From Treponema vincentii (GTDB taxonomy: Bacteria > Spirochaetota > Spirochaetia > Treponematales > Treponemataceae): a DNA stretch of 64,000 bases. The translations under genes and the position numbers were made by a program. Every line of letters begins with the position of its first letter. Position 1 is the stretch's first letter. The stretch is taken from contig NZ_CP048020.1 of NCBI RefSeq assembly GCF_010365865.1, positions 2,852,001 through 2,916,000 of the forward strand. Reading direction: 5' to 3'. Below the pieces are notes generated by a model. It made no database searches. It was not told where the DNA came from and saw nothing but the letters and a program-made list of their open reading frames with translations. Shown in pieces: positions 47,858 to 55,342 of the stretch.

Positions 47858-47926
47858 TTCTTGTAACACCATTTTTCCTGTGGAAGTTGCAGCTTTGCTG
47901 ACTTATATATGCTATACTAATACAAC
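47858..47926. repeat. Cassette-associated repeats, first copies
   Basis: TTCTTGTAACACCATTTTTC (from about 47861) recurs at about 50094 as TTCTTGTAACGTCATTTTTC. GCTTTGCTGACTTATA and TGCTATACTAATAC (47892-47922) recur at 49060-49105 with an insertion between them. The TATACT looks like a -10 box. Confidence 0.6.
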
Positions 47927-48002
47927 AAAAGTCGATACTTAGAGAATTTGACTGTGACATTGAGATATTAAATGAATTTTTAACGCGATATGCAATCAAA
48001 TC

Positions 48003-48054
48003 ACCTAACACGCGCTTCAACCTGACATTACTCTTACGACGATGCAGGTTAAAC
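48003..48054 (+). other. attC-like recombination site 1
   Basis: Inverse core ACCTAAC (48003-48009; RYYYAAC) and core GTTAAAC (48048-48054; GTTRRRY), 52 bases in total, with CGCTTCAACCTGACATT between. A further inverted pair CCTGACATT (48021-48029)/AATGTCAGG (48057-48065) extends past the core. Fits an integron attC, somewhat diverged. Confidence 0.6.
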
Positions 48055-48095
48055 GAATGTCAGGAGGACGCCCGACTGGGGCGCTTGGAGGAAAA

Positions 48096-48866
48096 ATGTT
48101 ATTTGTATTTGATTTAGATGGAACTTTATTAAATTCTAAAAAAGAAATATCTGAATCTAATAAAAAAGCTGTTCAGAAACTTTATTTAGCCGGTCATAAA
48201 ATTGTAATAGCAACGGCTCGTCCTCCGAGAAGCATAGATTCTAAGATTAAGAAAATTGGAGTTTCAACAGATAATATTTATTATAATGGCGCTCTTGTCC
48301 GTTGTTTTGATGGCGTAACTTTTTCTCATTTTATAGAAAAAAATATCTTTAAAGAAGTTTTTTATTACATAAAAGAAAATGATAAATCTGCCGTGATTTC
48401 TATCGAAGATAATGATACATGGTTTTCGTGTTTTAATTTTGATTTTAAGAATTTTTATTCTGTAAAGGATGCTCCTGAAATTATCACTGAGGCAGAATTA
48501 CTTCAAAAAAATCCGAACAAGATATTGATAAATTCTTATTCGAATTTAAATTATTTAAATGAAAAATTTAATAACATTTGTAATATAATAGAGACGGATT
48601 CCAAGACACTGATTCAAATAATGAATAAGAATGCATCAAAAGAGAAATCAATTAATGAGATTTCTAAAAAATATAAAATCAGTTCTAATGATATATATTG
48701 TTTTGGTGATGATTTCAATGATATTGAAATGTTCAAATTTTATAAAAATACCGTGGCAATGGGAAATGCAATTAGTGAATTGAAAACAATTGCAAAGTTT
48801 GTTACTGAGACAAATGATAATGATGGCATTGCTAAATTTCTTGTTGAGAAAGGATTTATCGCCTAA
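48096..48866 (+). CDS. Cof-type HAD-IIB phosphatase, cassette-borne
   Basis: 256 residues from ATG 48096 with GGAGG five bases upstream (a longer frame from 48042 is through attC). HAD motif I FDLDGTLL (about 4-11), motif II ATARP (about 39-43), motif III Lys, motif IV GDDFNDIEM (about 207-215). Probably dephosphorylates a small metabolite. Very AT-rich compared with the host operon. It is bounded by attC-like sites on both sides and its stop overlaps the next attC, the normal cassette layout. Confidence 0.88.
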   Translation: MLFVFDLDGTLLNSKKEISESNKKAVQKLYLAGHKIVIATARPPRSIDSKIKKIGVSTDNIYYNGALVRCFDGVTFSHFIEKNIFKEVFYYIKENDKSAVISIEDNDTWFSCFNFDFKNFYSVKDAPEIITEAELLQKNPNKILINSYSNLNYLNEKFNNICNIIETDSKTLIQIMNKNASKEKSINEISKKYKISSNDIYCFGDDFNDIEMFKFYKNTVAMGNAISELKTIAKFVTETNDNDGIAKFLVEKGFIA

Positions 48867-48921
48867 CATCCGCTTCAACATGGCCTTGCCTTTGGCAATG
48901 CAGATTATGCAAATGTTAGGC
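48861..48921 (+). other. attC site 2 (well formed)
   Basis: GCCTAAC (48861-48867) and GTTAGGC (48915-48921) are perfect complements and match RYYYAAC/GTTRRRY exactly; 61 bases. The inner part ATCCGCTTCAACATGGCC resembles the other sites. TAA of the HAD gene lies in the inverse core. Confidence 0.8.
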
Positions 48922-48927
48922 GGGACG

Positions 48928-49037
48928 TTTTCTAGGAGAACCTATGAGATTACATATACAACACATACGGGATGGCGCTCATGTTTGAAGATATCCTTTC
49001 AGCCTTGCAGAATTTCCGGCACAATAAAATGCGCACG
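48928..49037 (+). pseudogene. Truncated second copy of the FtsX-like permease start
   Basis: 110 bases matching 50155-50264 with five differences. It includes TCTAGGAGAACCTATG, the short frame MRLHIQHIRDGAHV, and MFEDILSALQNFRHNKMRT, then breaks off into unrelated sequence. All four differences inside the permease frame are third-base and silent. Confidence 0.85.
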
Positions 49038-49157
49038 ATGAAACCAAGAAAAGTTTTGCTGCTTTGCTGACTTATACTGCCTAGCTTTTTATGCTATACT
49101 AATACCATGTTGGACGGACGGGGCAGGGCACCGTTGAGGAGAAACAGAAAGTGAAAA

Positions 49158-49195
49158 GGGCATCTCTAGAAAACTTGAGTTTTTTAGAGGTTCCC
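49158..49195 (+). repeat. CTCTAAA-type inverted-repeat element, copy 3
   Basis: Reads GGGCATCTCTAGAAAACTTG then AGTTTTTTAGAGGTTCCC. Closest to copy 1 and copy 2 read on the minus strand. Lies between the permease fragment and a toxin-antitoxin pair. Confidence 0.7.
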
Positions 49196-49211
49196 GGAAA
49201 TATGTTTTATC

Positions 49212-49235
49212 AATTGTCAACTTAGTTGAGCAATT
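49212..49235. promoter_or_regulatory. Palindromic operator candidate of the second toxin-antitoxin pair
   Basis: AATTG-TCAACTTAGTTGA-G-CAATT: TCAACT/AGTTGA arms around one T, with AATTG/CAATT outside. About 55 bases upstream of the antitoxin ATG. Likely autoregulation. Confidence 0.5.
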
Positions 49236-49290
49236 TTATGAAAAGGAATTATGTACTTTACTTGTAATTTTTCATTGGGAGGGTGGTCGT

Positions 49291-49581
49291 ATGGAATATG
49301 CTACAATTCAGATAACAGTTCCAAAGGATATGAAAACTTATTTTACCGACAATTATAGCTGTGAATCAAATGGAGATCTTGAGCGAAATGCACTCCTTTT
49401 ATATCCCTATGTCTACAAAAATATCATTTCTCATGGTCGTGCAGCTGAAATTTTGGGAATTAAAAAACTTGATTTGATTGATTTATATGATGGTATGGGA
49501 TTCCCGTATTTTGATATGGATATAACTGATATTATGCAAGATATTCAAACATTTCGTTCTCTTAAGAAAGTAAAGACATGA
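49291..49581 (+). CDS. UPF0175-type antitoxin (helix-turn-helix)
   Basis: 96 residues. HGRAAEILGIKKLDLIDLYDGMGFPYFDMD is the typical UPF0175 region, a short HTH followed by the toxin-binding strand. GGGAGGGTGG lies before the ATG. Overlaps the toxin by 4 bases (ATGA). Confidence 0.82.
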   Translation: MEYATIQITVPKDMKTYFTDNYSCESNGDLERNALLLYPYVYKNIISHGRAAEILGIKKLDLIDLYDGMGFPYFDMDITDIMQDIQTFRSLKKVKT

Positions 49582-50075
49582 TAGTAATTTCAGATACTAC
49601 ACCAGTTATTTCATTTTTAAAGATTGATCGTTTGGATTTACTTAAAACACTTTTTGAAGTTGTTCAAATTCCGAGAAGTGTTTTTGCAGAACTTATAGGA
49701 AATACTAAATATAGAGATGAAGCAGAAATAATAAAAAAGAGTCCTTTTATTCAAGTGATAGACAATATAGACGAGAATTATGTTTCACTTCTTCGCCGTT
49801 CTACCGGTCTTGATTTAGGTGAGAGTGAAGCAATTTACCTTTCGGATAATAAAAAAGCGGATTTACTTTTAATGGACGAAGTAAGAGGGCGTGAAGTTGC
49901 AATTCACATGGGTATTAAAATTATGGGAACGATCGGAATTTTAGGACTTGCTTATGAAGATTCTCTTATTTCAAAAGAAGAAATCAAACAAGCTATAGAC
50001 ATTTTGAGAGACTCCGGTCGGCATATCAGCGAACGACTTTATGAACAATTATTACATTTTATTCAAAGAAGCTAA
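49578..50075 (+). CDS. DUF3368 PIN-like toxin
   Basis: 165 residues. ISDTTPVISFLKIDRLDLL (PIN Asp), IPRSVFAEL (Glu), DLGESEAIYLS and LLMDEVRGREVA (acidic residues) are the DUF3368 markers. Predicted ribonuclease toxin paired with UPF0175. Stop is followed 6 bases later by GTCTAACACCCGCTTC, the left end of another attC. Confidence 0.85.
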   Translation: MIVISDTTPVISFLKIDRLDLLKTLFEVVQIPRSVFAELIGNTKYRDEAEIIKKSPFIQVIDNIDENYVSLLRRSTGLDLGESEAIYLSDNKKADLLLMDEVRGREVAIHMGIKIMGTIGILGLAYEDSLISKEEIKQAIDILRDSGRHISERLYEQLLHFIQRS

Positions 50076-50080
50076 TAATT

Positions 50081-50119
50081 GTCTAACACCCGCTTCTTGT
50101 AACGTCATTTTTCCTGTGG
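50081..50119 (+). other. Half attC-like site 3
   Basis: Inverse core GTCTAAC (50081-50087) fits RYYYAAC and continues ACCCGCTTC as in the other sites. No GTTRRRY follows; the right half seems to have been lost where TTCTTGTAACGTCATTTTTC begins. Confidence 0.5.
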
Positions 50120-50170
50120 AAAAGGATTTGACCGGCAGATATTGATATTACGAATTTTCTAGGAGAACCT

Positions 50171-50215
50171 ATGAGATTACATATACAACACATACGGGAT
50201 GGCGCCCATGTTTGA
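50171..50215 (+). CDS. Candidate 14-residue leader ORF coupled to the permease start
   Basis: ATG 50171 is preceded by AGGAG at ideal spacing, better than the permease start itself. The frame MRLHIQHIRDGAHV ends in TGA (50213-50215), overlapping the permease ATG (50208). The diverged copy at 48944 keeps the frame; its one difference is silent (GCT/GCC). Could drive translation of the permease by coupling, or be a remnant of an ATPase tail (compare IHLKDG). Weakly supported. Confidence 0.3.
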   Translation: MRLHIQHIRDGAHV

Positions 50216-51431
50216 AGACATCCTTTCAGCATTGCAGAACTTCCGGCACAATAAGATGCGCACGCTCCTTTCGCTTTTAGGGATTATGATTGGTGTATGC
50301 TCGGTTGTTATTACGATGAATTTAAGCCGTTCGCTGGAGGCAAGCGTTGCTTTGGTGTTTAAGGATTTCAGCAGTTCGATAGTAGCCGTGTGGCCTTCGT
50401 CGTGGCGGAATTCTGCGATTACTTTTAACGACCGCTATGCCGATATGCTGAAAAAAAAGATACCGCAGATAAAACGCGTTTTTTGGTTTGATTCGTTTAA
50501 TGCCGCGGTCATGCGTGGCCGCCTGAACGCCGGCACGAAGGAATGTTTCGGTGTAGAATACGGGTATATGGAAGCGCAGAAATGGCATCTTGAATACGGC
50601 ACGGGATTTACCGCTTCGGATTTTATGAGCGGTGCGCAGAAGGTTATTATCGGGGAAGATATTGCCAAAGGCCTATTTCCGGAAGGAAGCGCCGTAGGTA
50701 AAACGCTGACGCTGTCGGTGGACAATGGAAATGCTGCGCCGCTCCTTTTTACGTGTACGGTTATCGGCGTGCTCAAAACAAAACAGACGACGGTAGGGCA
50801 GATGCAGCGGTTTGTATTGATACCGCATTCATTTATAAGGCTGCAATTCGGCCGAAAGGAAGCTGACTCGGTTGATGTTGAATTGTACGATACCGTAATG
50901 GATATCGAAGCTGTTGAAGAGGCGATTAAAGCAGCCTCCGACGAATATGCAAACAGTAAAAATGCGGTACGGATATGGTCGGCGCAGTCGATGCAAAAAC
51001 AGGTTCAGAGCAGTCTTGCGATGATTGCCGCCGTGCTGTCCGGTATTGCAGGGCTTTCACTGTTGATAGGCGGTGTCGGTATTATGAATATCATGCTCGT
51101 AACGGTTGCGGAGCGGCGGCAGGAAATCGGCATCCGTAAAGCAATCGGCGCTACGACGGGGGCTATCCTTTCGCAGTTCTTAACGGAATCGGCAGCTATC
51201 AGTATTGTTGGCGGCGGTATCGGTCTTGCAGCAGGTTTTTTAATCAGTCTTGTTGCCGTTACGCCCATTTTATCTCAGTTTTCAGGCGGTAGCGACGTTG
51301 TGTTATCGTTCAATATGCGGGGTGCGTTGATGGCGTTTTTGATTTCTGCAGGAGCAGGTATTTTCTTCGGGCTGTACCCCGCATGGCAGGCCGGCAAACT
51401 CGATCCCGTCAAGGCGCTGGAAGAAACGTAA
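50208..51431 (+). CDS. FtsX/MacB-type ABC permease 1
   Basis: 407 residues from ATG 50208, equal in length and N terminus to permease 2 (MFEDILSALQNFRHNKMRT versus MLEDFINAFGNFRSKKLRT). An ATG three codons upstream is rejected because that codon stretch differs non-silently in the duplicate. Membrane helix 1 (about 20-42), large periplasmic domain (about 43-265), then three helices with GVGIMNIMLVTVAERRQEIGIRKAIGA. Exports an unknown substrate with the ATPase at 46245. Confidence 0.9.
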   Translation: MFEDILSALQNFRHNKMRTLLSLLGIMIGVCSVVITMNLSRSLEASVALVFKDFSSSIVAVWPSSWRNSAITFNDRYADMLKKKIPQIKRVFWFDSFNAAVMRGRLNAGTKECFGVEYGYMEAQKWHLEYGTGFTASDFMSGAQKVIIGEDIAKGLFPEGSAVGKTLTLSVDNGNAAPLLFTCTVIGVLKTKQTTVGQMQRFVLIPHSFIRLQFGRKEADSVDVELYDTVMDIEAVEEAIKAASDEYANSKNAVRIWSAQSMQKQVQSSLAMIAAVLSGIAGLSLLIGGVGIMNIMLVTVAERRQEIGIRKAIGATTGAILSQFLTESAAISIVGGGIGLAAGFLISLVAVTPILSQFSGGSDVVLSFNMRGALMAFLISAGAGIFFGLYPAWQAGKLDPVKALEET

Positions 51432-51520
51432 ACACGGTACTTCCATGTACCGTGTTTACGTCCTGTTTTGCGCTTATGCAAAACAGGTTACTGCTGTATA
51501 TCACCGACATCCATGTCGGT
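51427..51520. repeat. Palindrome cluster C between the two permease genes
   Basis: C1: perfect 14-bp stem (51427-51440 with 51447-51460) around TTCCAT; the permease 1 stop TAA lies in its left arm. C2: cctgttttgc/gcaaaacagg around GCTTAT (51462-51487). C3: accgac/gtcggt around ATCCAT (51503-51520), followed by ACTGAT. Permease 2 starts 19 bases further, so the hairpins are inside the operon message. Confidence 0.85.
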
Positions 51521-51538
51521 ACTGATTAAGGAATAAGT

Positions 51539-52762
51539 ATGCTGGAAGATTTTATCAATGCATTCGGCAATTTCCGCAGCAAAAAATTGCGGACGGTACT
51601 GTCCCTGTTGGGCATTGCAATCGGCGTTACCGTTGTGACGGTTATCAGCAATATCGGAAGCTCTATGAAGGTAAGCATGGCGAAGTTATTCAATCTTGAT
51701 ACGATGAATATGATTCAAATTGAGCCTCGCTGGGATTTTGATAAACAAAAGTATCATATCAAGCTGACTGAAAAATACCGTAACGCATTAGAGAAAAATG
51801 TACCGCTCGTAAAAGACGTATTTTATTCAGGCCTTTTCAACGCAACGGTTTCACATAATTCGTTTTATCTGAAAAATCAGCGGATAGTCGGTATTGAATA
51901 CGGTGCGCTTGAAGCAAACGGGTACGAATGGTCTTATGGGAAAAGCTTTAGTCTTGATGATTTTGCAAACCGGCGGCACAAGATTATTCTGGTTGAAGAT
52001 GAAGCGAAGGTGCTATTCCCCGAAGGAAACGCTATCGGGAAAAGAGTTACGCTTACCGTTCCGTATAATCAGGGGCGCCAGTTTATTCCATTTTCGTTTG
52101 AGGTATGCGGTGTTGTAAAGCCGCGCAATCGGTTTTCCAGTATCGGTTCTTTTATGGTGCCACGTTCATTTGTTACAGAGGATATGGGTATCGGTAAAAA
52201 TGATTCCGATCTCGCTTCGGTGCAGATTTACGATCCGGCATATATTGACAAAGCAACGGCGCAGATAAAGGCGTTTTCCGATTCGTTTGCAAAAGCTGAA
52301 AACACCTTATGGACGTTTTCGGAAAAAGATATACTGAATCAAATCAATTCGCAAATCGCTCTTATCAGCGTGGTGCTTACCGTGATTGCGGTTATGTCGC
52401 TTCTGGTCGGCGGCATTAACATTATGAATATTATGCTGGTTACCGTAACGGAACGAAAAAAGGAAATCGGAATCCGCAAGGCGCTCGGCGCAAGTGAAGC
52501 GGTAATACGCAATCAGTTTTTAGTTGAGTCCGCGACGTTGAGTTTGACGGGCGGGATATTCGGTATGTTGCTTGGAGGAGGGCTTAGCATGCTTTTGGTA
52601 CAAACGGTTTTTCAGTCCGACAACTTCAAGATGGTCTTTAGCCCGAATATTAGCGGTTCGGTTATTGCATTTGCCGTGTCCATAACCATCGGTATTTTCT
52701 TCGGTCTCCGCCCTGCAGTTAAAGCCGCGCGGCTCGATCCGGTTAAAGCCTTGGCGGATTGA
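51539..52762 (+). CDS. FtsX/MacB-type ABC permease 2
   Basis: 407 residues, same layout as permease 1 (helix 1 about 20-42; periplasmic domain; last three helices from about 275 with GGINIMNIMLVTVTERKKEIGIRKALGA). The two probably form a heterodimer served by the single ATPase. AAGGAAT ribosome site directly after cluster C. Confidence 0.9.
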   Translation: MLEDFINAFGNFRSKKLRTVLSLLGIAIGVTVVTVISNIGSSMKVSMAKLFNLDTMNMIQIEPRWDFDKQKYHIKLTEKYRNALEKNVPLVKDVFYSGLFNATVSHNSFYLKNQRIVGIEYGALEANGYEWSYGKSFSLDDFANRRHKIILVEDEAKVLFPEGNAIGKRVTLTVPYNQGRQFIPFSFEVCGVVKPRNRFSSIGSFMVPRSFVTEDMGIGKNDSDLASVQIYDPAYIDKATAQIKAFSDSFAKAENTLWTFSEKDILNQINSQIALISVVLTVIAVMSLLVGGINIMNIMLVTVTERKKEIGIRKALGASEAVIRNQFLVESATLSLTGGIFGMLLGGGLSMLLVQTVFQSDNFKMVFSPNISGSVIAFAVSITIGIFFGLRPAVKAARLDPVKALAD

Positions 52763-52777
52763 TTGATGATTCGGGTG

Positions 52778-52834
52778 GATTTGTGACAAGCGCAAATCTC
52801 GTGCCTGTATGAAACCACCGCCATCCATGGCGGT
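52778..52834. repeat. Palindrome cluster D after permease 2
   Basis: D1: gatttgtg/cgcaaatc (one G-T) 52778-52798. D2: accgcc/ggcggt around ATCCAT 52817-52834, followed by ACTGAT exactly as C3. Starts 16 bases after the permease 2 stop. Confidence 0.8.
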
Positions 52835-52909
52835 ACTGATACGTGTTATCGTGAAAATCATAACTGCCTGGCTTTTATCTTAGAACCATCCTTGGAAATA
52901 AAGCGGGTT

Positions 52910-52928
52910 CTTAGGGCAGAGCCCTAAG
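52910..52928. repeat. Perfect hairpin cttagggc/gccctaag
   Basis: 8-bp arms around AGA. It resembles GCGC-AGA-GCGC near 1017-1027 in design. Between the export operon and the chemoreceptor, which converge here. Confidence 0.6.
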
Positions 52929-52956
52929 TCGCCGTTTTTCTTTAGATGGGGTCATA

Positions 52957-53001
52957 GGGGAAGACTTTTCTTTTTATCGAAAAAAAAGAAAAGTCTTCCC
53001 C
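52957..53001 (-). terminator. Strong hairpin at the end of the chemoreceptor gene
   Basis: 19-bp perfect stem (52957-52975 with 52983-53001) around ATCGAAA; the stop codon overlaps its outer base. No T-run after it on the minus strand, but runs of T/A are inside the stem. Probably a bidirectional transcription end. Confidence 0.65.
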
Positions 53002-55133
53002 TAATTGATTTTGAATTTTCCCACCTCTTGCGCAAGATGATCAATACTGGTTTTATTTTGCTCTGTAATAGAAACAACCTCTTCTACAGCATCGGTTATT
53101 TGCTCTGCGCCGGAGGCTATTTCGGTCATACTGTCGGTTGTTTCCCGTGTAATTTCCGCCAATTTTTGCATCTCTTCGGCAATTTGCTTACCGCCTTCAA
53201 GCATTTCTATGGAAGCGGTGCTTACATCTTTCGTCACCTTATTGATAGTCTCGATAGCCGATAAAACTTGCGTACCGTTTTCTTCCTGTTCCCGCATAAG
53301 GTCTACAATCGAATCTTCTTTCTCCGAAATGTTACTGATAAGTCCATAAACATCGGTAAAAGTTTTCTCCGCTTGTATACCCGCCTCTGAAACTTGCGCG
53401 ATAATTTCGGTTGATTCTTTTATAACCGCGCCGATCTGTTTTCCCTGCATATTGGATTCTTCGGCTAGTTTTCTAATTTCATCGGCAACGACGGCAAACC
53501 CTTTGCCCGATTCTCCGGCATGGGCAGCTTCAATTGCGGCGTTCATCGCTAAAAGATTTGTTTGGCTGGCGATATTTTGAATGACCTGACTCGCTTCCAG
53601 CAGCGCTTCCGATCGTTCCGCAATTTTCTTGACAAACTCATTTGCTGCCCGTGCCCCGTCTGTTCCCGCTTTCATTTGACCGTATACGGTTTTAATCAAT
53701 TCATCATTTTGTGAAAGTATTTTATTAATACGAAGCATATTTTCCGCAGTGCGTGTTATTAACGCCGAAGACTGCGTAATACTTTCCGACTGCCTTGTAA
53801 TCCCTTCAACAAGCAGGTTTAATTTTCCTTGAATCTGCTCACCGGCTGCAGCTGTTTCCGTTACACCGGCTGCTTGCATTAACGCTTTTTCCTTTACCGT
53901 TGTGGCATTGCTACTTATCTGTTTTACCGCGGCAGCCGTTTCTTCCATATTGCTTGATAAGTCGGAACCGATCGCCGTCATTTTATCGGCTTCTTCTTTT
54001 AAAACGGTCAACATAGTGTGGGTATGTTCTATCGCCATATTCAAATTTGTCATAAGCCGCCCGATTTCGTTATTACGTTTTACCGCTACGCGATCGGTAA
54101 GATCTCCCGCCGCAATTTTTTCAAACATAGATTCAAGTCTCGCAAAATACCGCTTTAGTGCACGGGCAGCGATAATCGCCAATGTGAAATATATAACAAA
54201 CATCAACAGCCCGATGAGAATCATAATTCTGACTAGCGCATAAAACAACGAAAGGATTTCCCTTTGTTCCACAATGACAATAAGCTTCCATCTTAATTCG
54301 GGAAACGGAAAGATATAAGCTTTTCTCTGTTTTCCGTCCAATGTAATAAAAACGGAACCTTCCTTTTTTTGAGTGATTTTCGCGAAAGCGGCATCGACAT
54401 CACTTAGGTTCTTAGAAATGAATGCACTATGGGCTGCATCCGCTAAAATCATCCCGTCATCTTGCACGAGCATACAGTATCCCGTATTCCCTATTTTGAC
54501 ACTGCTGATAAATGATGTTAAATCAGACAAATTAATATCAACACCGACACATCCTAATAATGTACCGTTACCGTCTTTTATAGCCTTTGCGACCGCTACG
54601 ACAGGAGTACCATCTGTAGCAATATATACCGGTGTGATAACTATAGCTCCATTTGCTTCGGCGGCTTGTTTATACCATGATCTTTGGCGAGGATCATACC
54701 CTAGCTCGTCTTCCCCAGACCATGAAGTTGCAATTCCTCCCCATCGAGTCCCCATATAGACATCTTGGAATTCGGAGAAGCTTTCCTCTATAGCTTTAAA
54801 CAACGTTACAAGCTCCTGTTCCGTTTTTCCAGTATGCGTATATATTCTTCCCGATTTTTGTGCTTCTATCGTATAATTATAAATAGTATCATCGGCTCCT
54901 CGTACAGCAGGATGCGAAGCAAGCATGGTAACAACATTCTCACCCTTTTGCATGAGGAGGTTGATCGATTTCTCAACGTTGAAAAATTGCTGAGCGGTAA
55001 ACTCGTTAAACAATGCAGTATTTCTTTTGTAAAGTTCATAACCGACAACTGCACTAATAAAACCGATAATCGAAATGATCGTTATAGTGATCGCACGTAA
55101 AAGTCTAAAACGAATTGAAAGTGCTTTTTTCAT
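53001..55133 (-). CDS. Methyl-accepting chemotaxis protein (dCache-type)
   Basis: 710 residues. Helix 1 (about 10-32), periplasmic dCache_1 sensor (about 35-300, with [11 protein letters not shown] and GVDINLSDL motifs typical of amino-acid-type sensors), helix 2 (about 305-328), HAMP (about 330-385) and a signalling domain with the hairpin tip [45 protein letters not shown]-type sequence (about 535-580). Signals to CheA/CheW. TTGGAGAC before the ATG. Ligand not predictable. Confidence 0.95.
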   Translation of the reverse strand: MKKALSIRFRLLRAITITIISIIGFISAVVGYELYKRNTALFNEFTAQQFFNVEKSINLLMQKGENVVTMLASHPAVRGADDTIYNYTIEAQKSGRIYTHTGKTEQELVTLFKAIEESFSEFQDVYMGTRWGGIATSWSGEDELGYDPRQRSWYKQAAEANGAIVITPVYIATDGTPVVAVAKAIKDGNGTLLGCVGVDINLSDLTSFISSVKIGNTGYCMLVQDDGMILADAAHSAFISKNLSDVDAAFAKITQKKEGSVFITLDGKQRKAYIFPFPELRWKLIVIVEQREILSLFYALVRIMILIGLLMFVIYFTLAIIAARALKRYFARLESMFEKIAAGDLTDRVAVKRNNEIGRLMTNLNMAIEHTHTMLTVLKEEADKMTAIGSDLSSNMEETAAAVKQISSNATTVKEKALMQAAGVTETAAAGEQIQGKLNLLVEGITRQSESITQSSALITRTAENMLRINKILSQNDELIKTVYGQMKAGTDGARAANEFVKKIAERSEALLEASQVIQNIASQTNLLAMNAAIEAAHAGESGKGFAVVADEIRKLAEESNMQGKQIGAVIKESTEIIAQVSEAGIQAEKTFTDVYGLISNISEKEDSIVDLMREQEENGTQVLSAIETINKVTKDVSTASIEMLEGGKQIAEEMQKLAEITRETTDSMTEIASGAEQITDAVEEVVSITEQNKTSIDHLAQEVGKFKIN

Positions 55134-55272
55134 TATGGTGTCTCCAATTGCTAATTGGTAATGGTAACTAATACATTTATTAATATGATCTCTGAATAAT
55201 TCTTTATATTATATACTATAGTTAACAAATCCGTCAACTTGCTCAGGCAACGTTGCTGGCAGAACCATACAC

Positions 55273-55301
55273 TTGCTCAAAAAGATAAAACTTTCTATAA
55301 T
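55273..55301 (+). promoter_or_regulatory. Promoter of gltX-glyS
   Basis: TTGCTC (55273-55278), 17-base spacer, consensus TATAAT (55296-55301). TAGGAG ribosome site follows at about 55331. Confidence 0.7.
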
Positions 55302-55342
55302 AGTGAACTATCATTTTCTTAAAAAGTGATTAGGAGAAAAAT

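Larger units (their letters stand above)
48867..49290. other. Cassette junction region without a gene
   Basis: 424 bases: rest of attC 2, a 110-bp truncated copy of the permease start (48928-49037), the repeat block GCTTTGCTGACTTATA...ATGCTATACTAATAC (49060-49105), a CTCTAAA-type element (49158-49195) and a palindromic operator (49212-49235). Confidence 0.7.

Noticed and set aside
46953-50170. Integron integrase or attI site
   Set aside because: No tyrosine recombinase frame is present; only attC-like sites are supported. The serine recombinase at 26670 is a different family.
52763-53000. Small gene between permease 2 and the chemoreceptor
   Set aside because: Only hairpins are seen; no frame with start, ribosome site and plausible composition.
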